Assembly: GCF_016765635.1 (NCBI RefSeq)
Contig: NZ_JAESVD010000008.1
Location: 124,001-188,000 of the forward strand
Origin: Shewanella schlegeliana
Lineage (GTDB): Bacteria; Pseudomonadota; Gammaproteobacteria; Enterobacterales; Shewanellaceae
Direction of reading: 5' to 3'
DNA length: 64,000 nucleotides
The notes under the pieces were generated by a model. It searched no databases. It was not told where the DNA came from and saw nothing but the letters and a program-made list of their open reading frames with translations. Positions within the stretch are counted from its first letter, which is position 1; every line of letters begins with the position of its first letter. This document shows, one piece after another, positions 62,754-64,000 of the stretch. Position numbers and translations under genes: made by a program.

Positions 62754-64000
62754 ATGGCAAGTTACACGCAAAAAGCTCGCCGTTACTACGCGGTACTACT
62801 CATTACGCTCTTCGCTCTTTCTGGTTGTAAATCTACCCCCGATACGCCGCCTGCTCCTGCGAAAGTGATCCCCCCTTCATTAAGTCATCTACCTTTCGAT
62901 GTAAAGGTTGATGGTGAAGATATAGTTGATATTCAGCTCACCTTGGGTGATCGCAACTTATATCTAAGCGATAATGGCCATATCAAAATGGTCTCAATTG
63001 CCCAGTGCCCACTGGATATCTCTGCGCACCGCGGTGACTTTCGCTTACCAGAAAGTAGCGATCTTGCCATCGCATCTGCGCTGCTTGATAACTACAACAG
63101 TGTCGAAATCGATGTTATGCAATTAGGCGATGGCACTTGGGTTAACCATCACGATAGCCAAACTGGGCGCGCAACGGTTTATTACACCGGCGAGCGCTAC
63201 AAACTTGAGCGCATGAATCTCAAGCAATATGCCAACCTAAAGCTACGCCAAAAAGGCTCGAATGAATTGCTGGATAGGCGGCCAATTACTGCATACGAGG
63301 CTTTTACTACCTTTGCTGCTTATCGTTCTTATGATCAACTGCTAAACGTAGAGATTAAGTCTGAAGCTAATGGCCATGAGTTAGTAGAGCTCGACAATAT
63401 GCTGCGTCAAACCATTGGTCAGGGCGGCTTTTACTACTCGGCATCCGATCTTGAAATGCTAGAGAAGCTTCGCGGGATTAACCCACGCGTCTACCTAGGT
63501 TTTGTTCAAGGTGCTCACCCAACGAGTGTCGATAAAGTCACTGCAGATCTACGCCGAGGCGCGCAAAACGATGACTACTACTTAGATAACCAAAAGAGTA
63601 TCGAGTTTGCTGGTAAATATGGCACTAAGCGTTATCGCTCTCGCTATAAAAACTATGCCTCACTTGCCGGCATTAAAAAGCTCAATGACAAACTGGGTAA
63701 TAACGCCGGCCTACATTTAGATATCCGCAGTTTCATGCAAAACACTAGCGTGTTAAACAGTGCGCACCGTTATGGCATGAAAGTGTATACCTACACGATT
63801 AACGGCACCGATTATCATCAGTCGCAACTAAAGCGTTTGTCTAAATCCAAGCTACCAGATGGCGTCATAGTCGACACCACCCCCTATAAGATCTGCCAAA
63901 AACTATTTAATCCTGCCGTGCCTAAAAAGCGCTATCAGCCAGTATCGGCTTCAGGTAAGTATATCGCTTCGCTACCAGGCGATGCTGACTTTGACCGCTT
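62754..64000 (+). CDS. Glycerophosphodiester phosphodiesterase-like lipoprotein (3' end outside window)
   Basis: About 415 residues visible, open to the window end. Lipobox LSGC lies near residue 25. The GDPD core starts at ISAHRGDFRLPESSDLAIAS (about 88) and has VEIDVMQLGDGTWVNHHD, with the His pair and metal-binding Glu/Asp of the family. It would hydrolyse glycerophosphodiesters or related lipids at the envelope. The family's typical second half (EIKSE, TINGTD, VDTTPYK) is present. Downstream domain content is unknown. Confidence 0.85.
   Translation, partial: MASYTQKARRYYAVLLITLFALSGCKSTPDTPPAPAKVIPPSLSHLPFDVKVDGEDIVDIQLTLGDRNLYLSDNGHIKMVSIAQCPLDISAHRGDFRLPESSDLAIASALLDNYNSVEIDVMQLGDGTWVNHHDSQTGRATVYYTGERYKLERMNLKQYANLKLRQKGSNELLDRRPITAYEAFTTFAAYRSYDQLLNVEIKSEANGHELVELDNMLRQTIGQGGFYYSASDLEMLEKLRGINPRVYLGFVQGAHPTSVDKVTADLRRGAQNDDYYLDNQKSIEFAGKYGTKRYRSRYKNYASLAGIKKLNDKLGNNAGLHLDIRSFMQNTSVLNSAHRYGMKVYTYTINGTDYHQSQLKRLSKSKLPDGVIVDTTPYKICQKLFNPAVPKKRYQPVSASGKYIASLPGDADFDR

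Noticed and set aside
1..64000. CRISPR array, integron, prophage or integrase
   Set aside because: No regularly spaced repeats, cas-like, phage structural or integrase-like proteins were seen; the repeats present are not CRISPR-like.

Overview
The window reads as the chromosome of a Shewanella-like marine gammaproteobacterium. The basis is the conserved block zapA / 6S RNA / fau and ygfB-ubiH-ubiI-gcvT-gcvH-gcvP, the pqiABC operon, small families typical of Shewanella and its relatives (DUF3297, DUF3083, an RRF-like protein), moderate GC and Shine-Dalgarno led genes. No rRNA or tRNA gene was seen.

Layout. 1-3.7 kb: a translationally coupled pair of flavoenzymes (alkylglycerone-phosphate-synthase-like and GlpD-like, the latter cut by the window edge), divergent from an AraC regulator. 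3.9-6.7 kb: an acidic ankyrin protein, a LysE/RhtB exporter and an RRF-like protein. 6.8-8.7 kb: an NhaC-superfamily carrier led by a complete lysine riboswitch, so a probable lysine transporter. 9-16.7 kb: a cold-shock protein, small proteins, DUF3083, a TrmO-like protein, a diguanylate cyclase, a Bax-like glucosaminidase, DUF3297, a lipoprotein cytochrome c and a 41-residue membrane protein. 16.9-21.8 kb: an M20 peptidase and pqiABC. 22-29 kb: a mosaic accessory stretch with a His-rich protein, a dCMP deaminase whose 3' end is duplicated on the far side of an S9 peptidase gene, a broken immunity gene, an ankyrin-DUF1963 protein and a paralogous secreted/lipoprotein pair. 29.8-37.9 kb: a secreted protein followed by a complete Mrp-type cation/proton antiporter operon (E-F-G-DUF4040/B-C-D-D-X-D). 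38-43.4 kb: secreted metalloprotease-like and nuclease/phosphatase-like lipoproteins, an orphan immunity-like gene and a broken REP-associated transposase with perfect 19-bp inverted ends. 43.5-47.1 kb: an AT-rich three-gene operon (ATPase, TOPRIM-like protein, DUF262 protein) that looks like an anti-phage defence system. 47.4-57.6 kb: the core gcv/ubi/zapA/6S block. 57.6-62.6 kb: a repeat-rich zone interrupting the usual 6S-fau adjacency, with hairpin repeats, small genes, a Crp/Fnr-type regulator, fau, a MITE and a decayed DUF1326 gene. 62.75 kb to the end: a glycerophosphodiesterase-like lipoprotein, cut by the window edge.

How it fits together. The Gcv proteins and Fau serve one-carbon metabolism, UbiH/UbiI make ubiquinone, PqiABC moves lipids across the envelope, and the Mrp operon couples proton and sodium/potassium gradients. 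The best candidates for something undescribed are the ATPase/TOPRIM/DUF262 operon, the hairpin-repeat family around fau, and the gene-tail duplication flanking the S9 peptidase. All functional statements rest on reading motifs and context; no database search was run.
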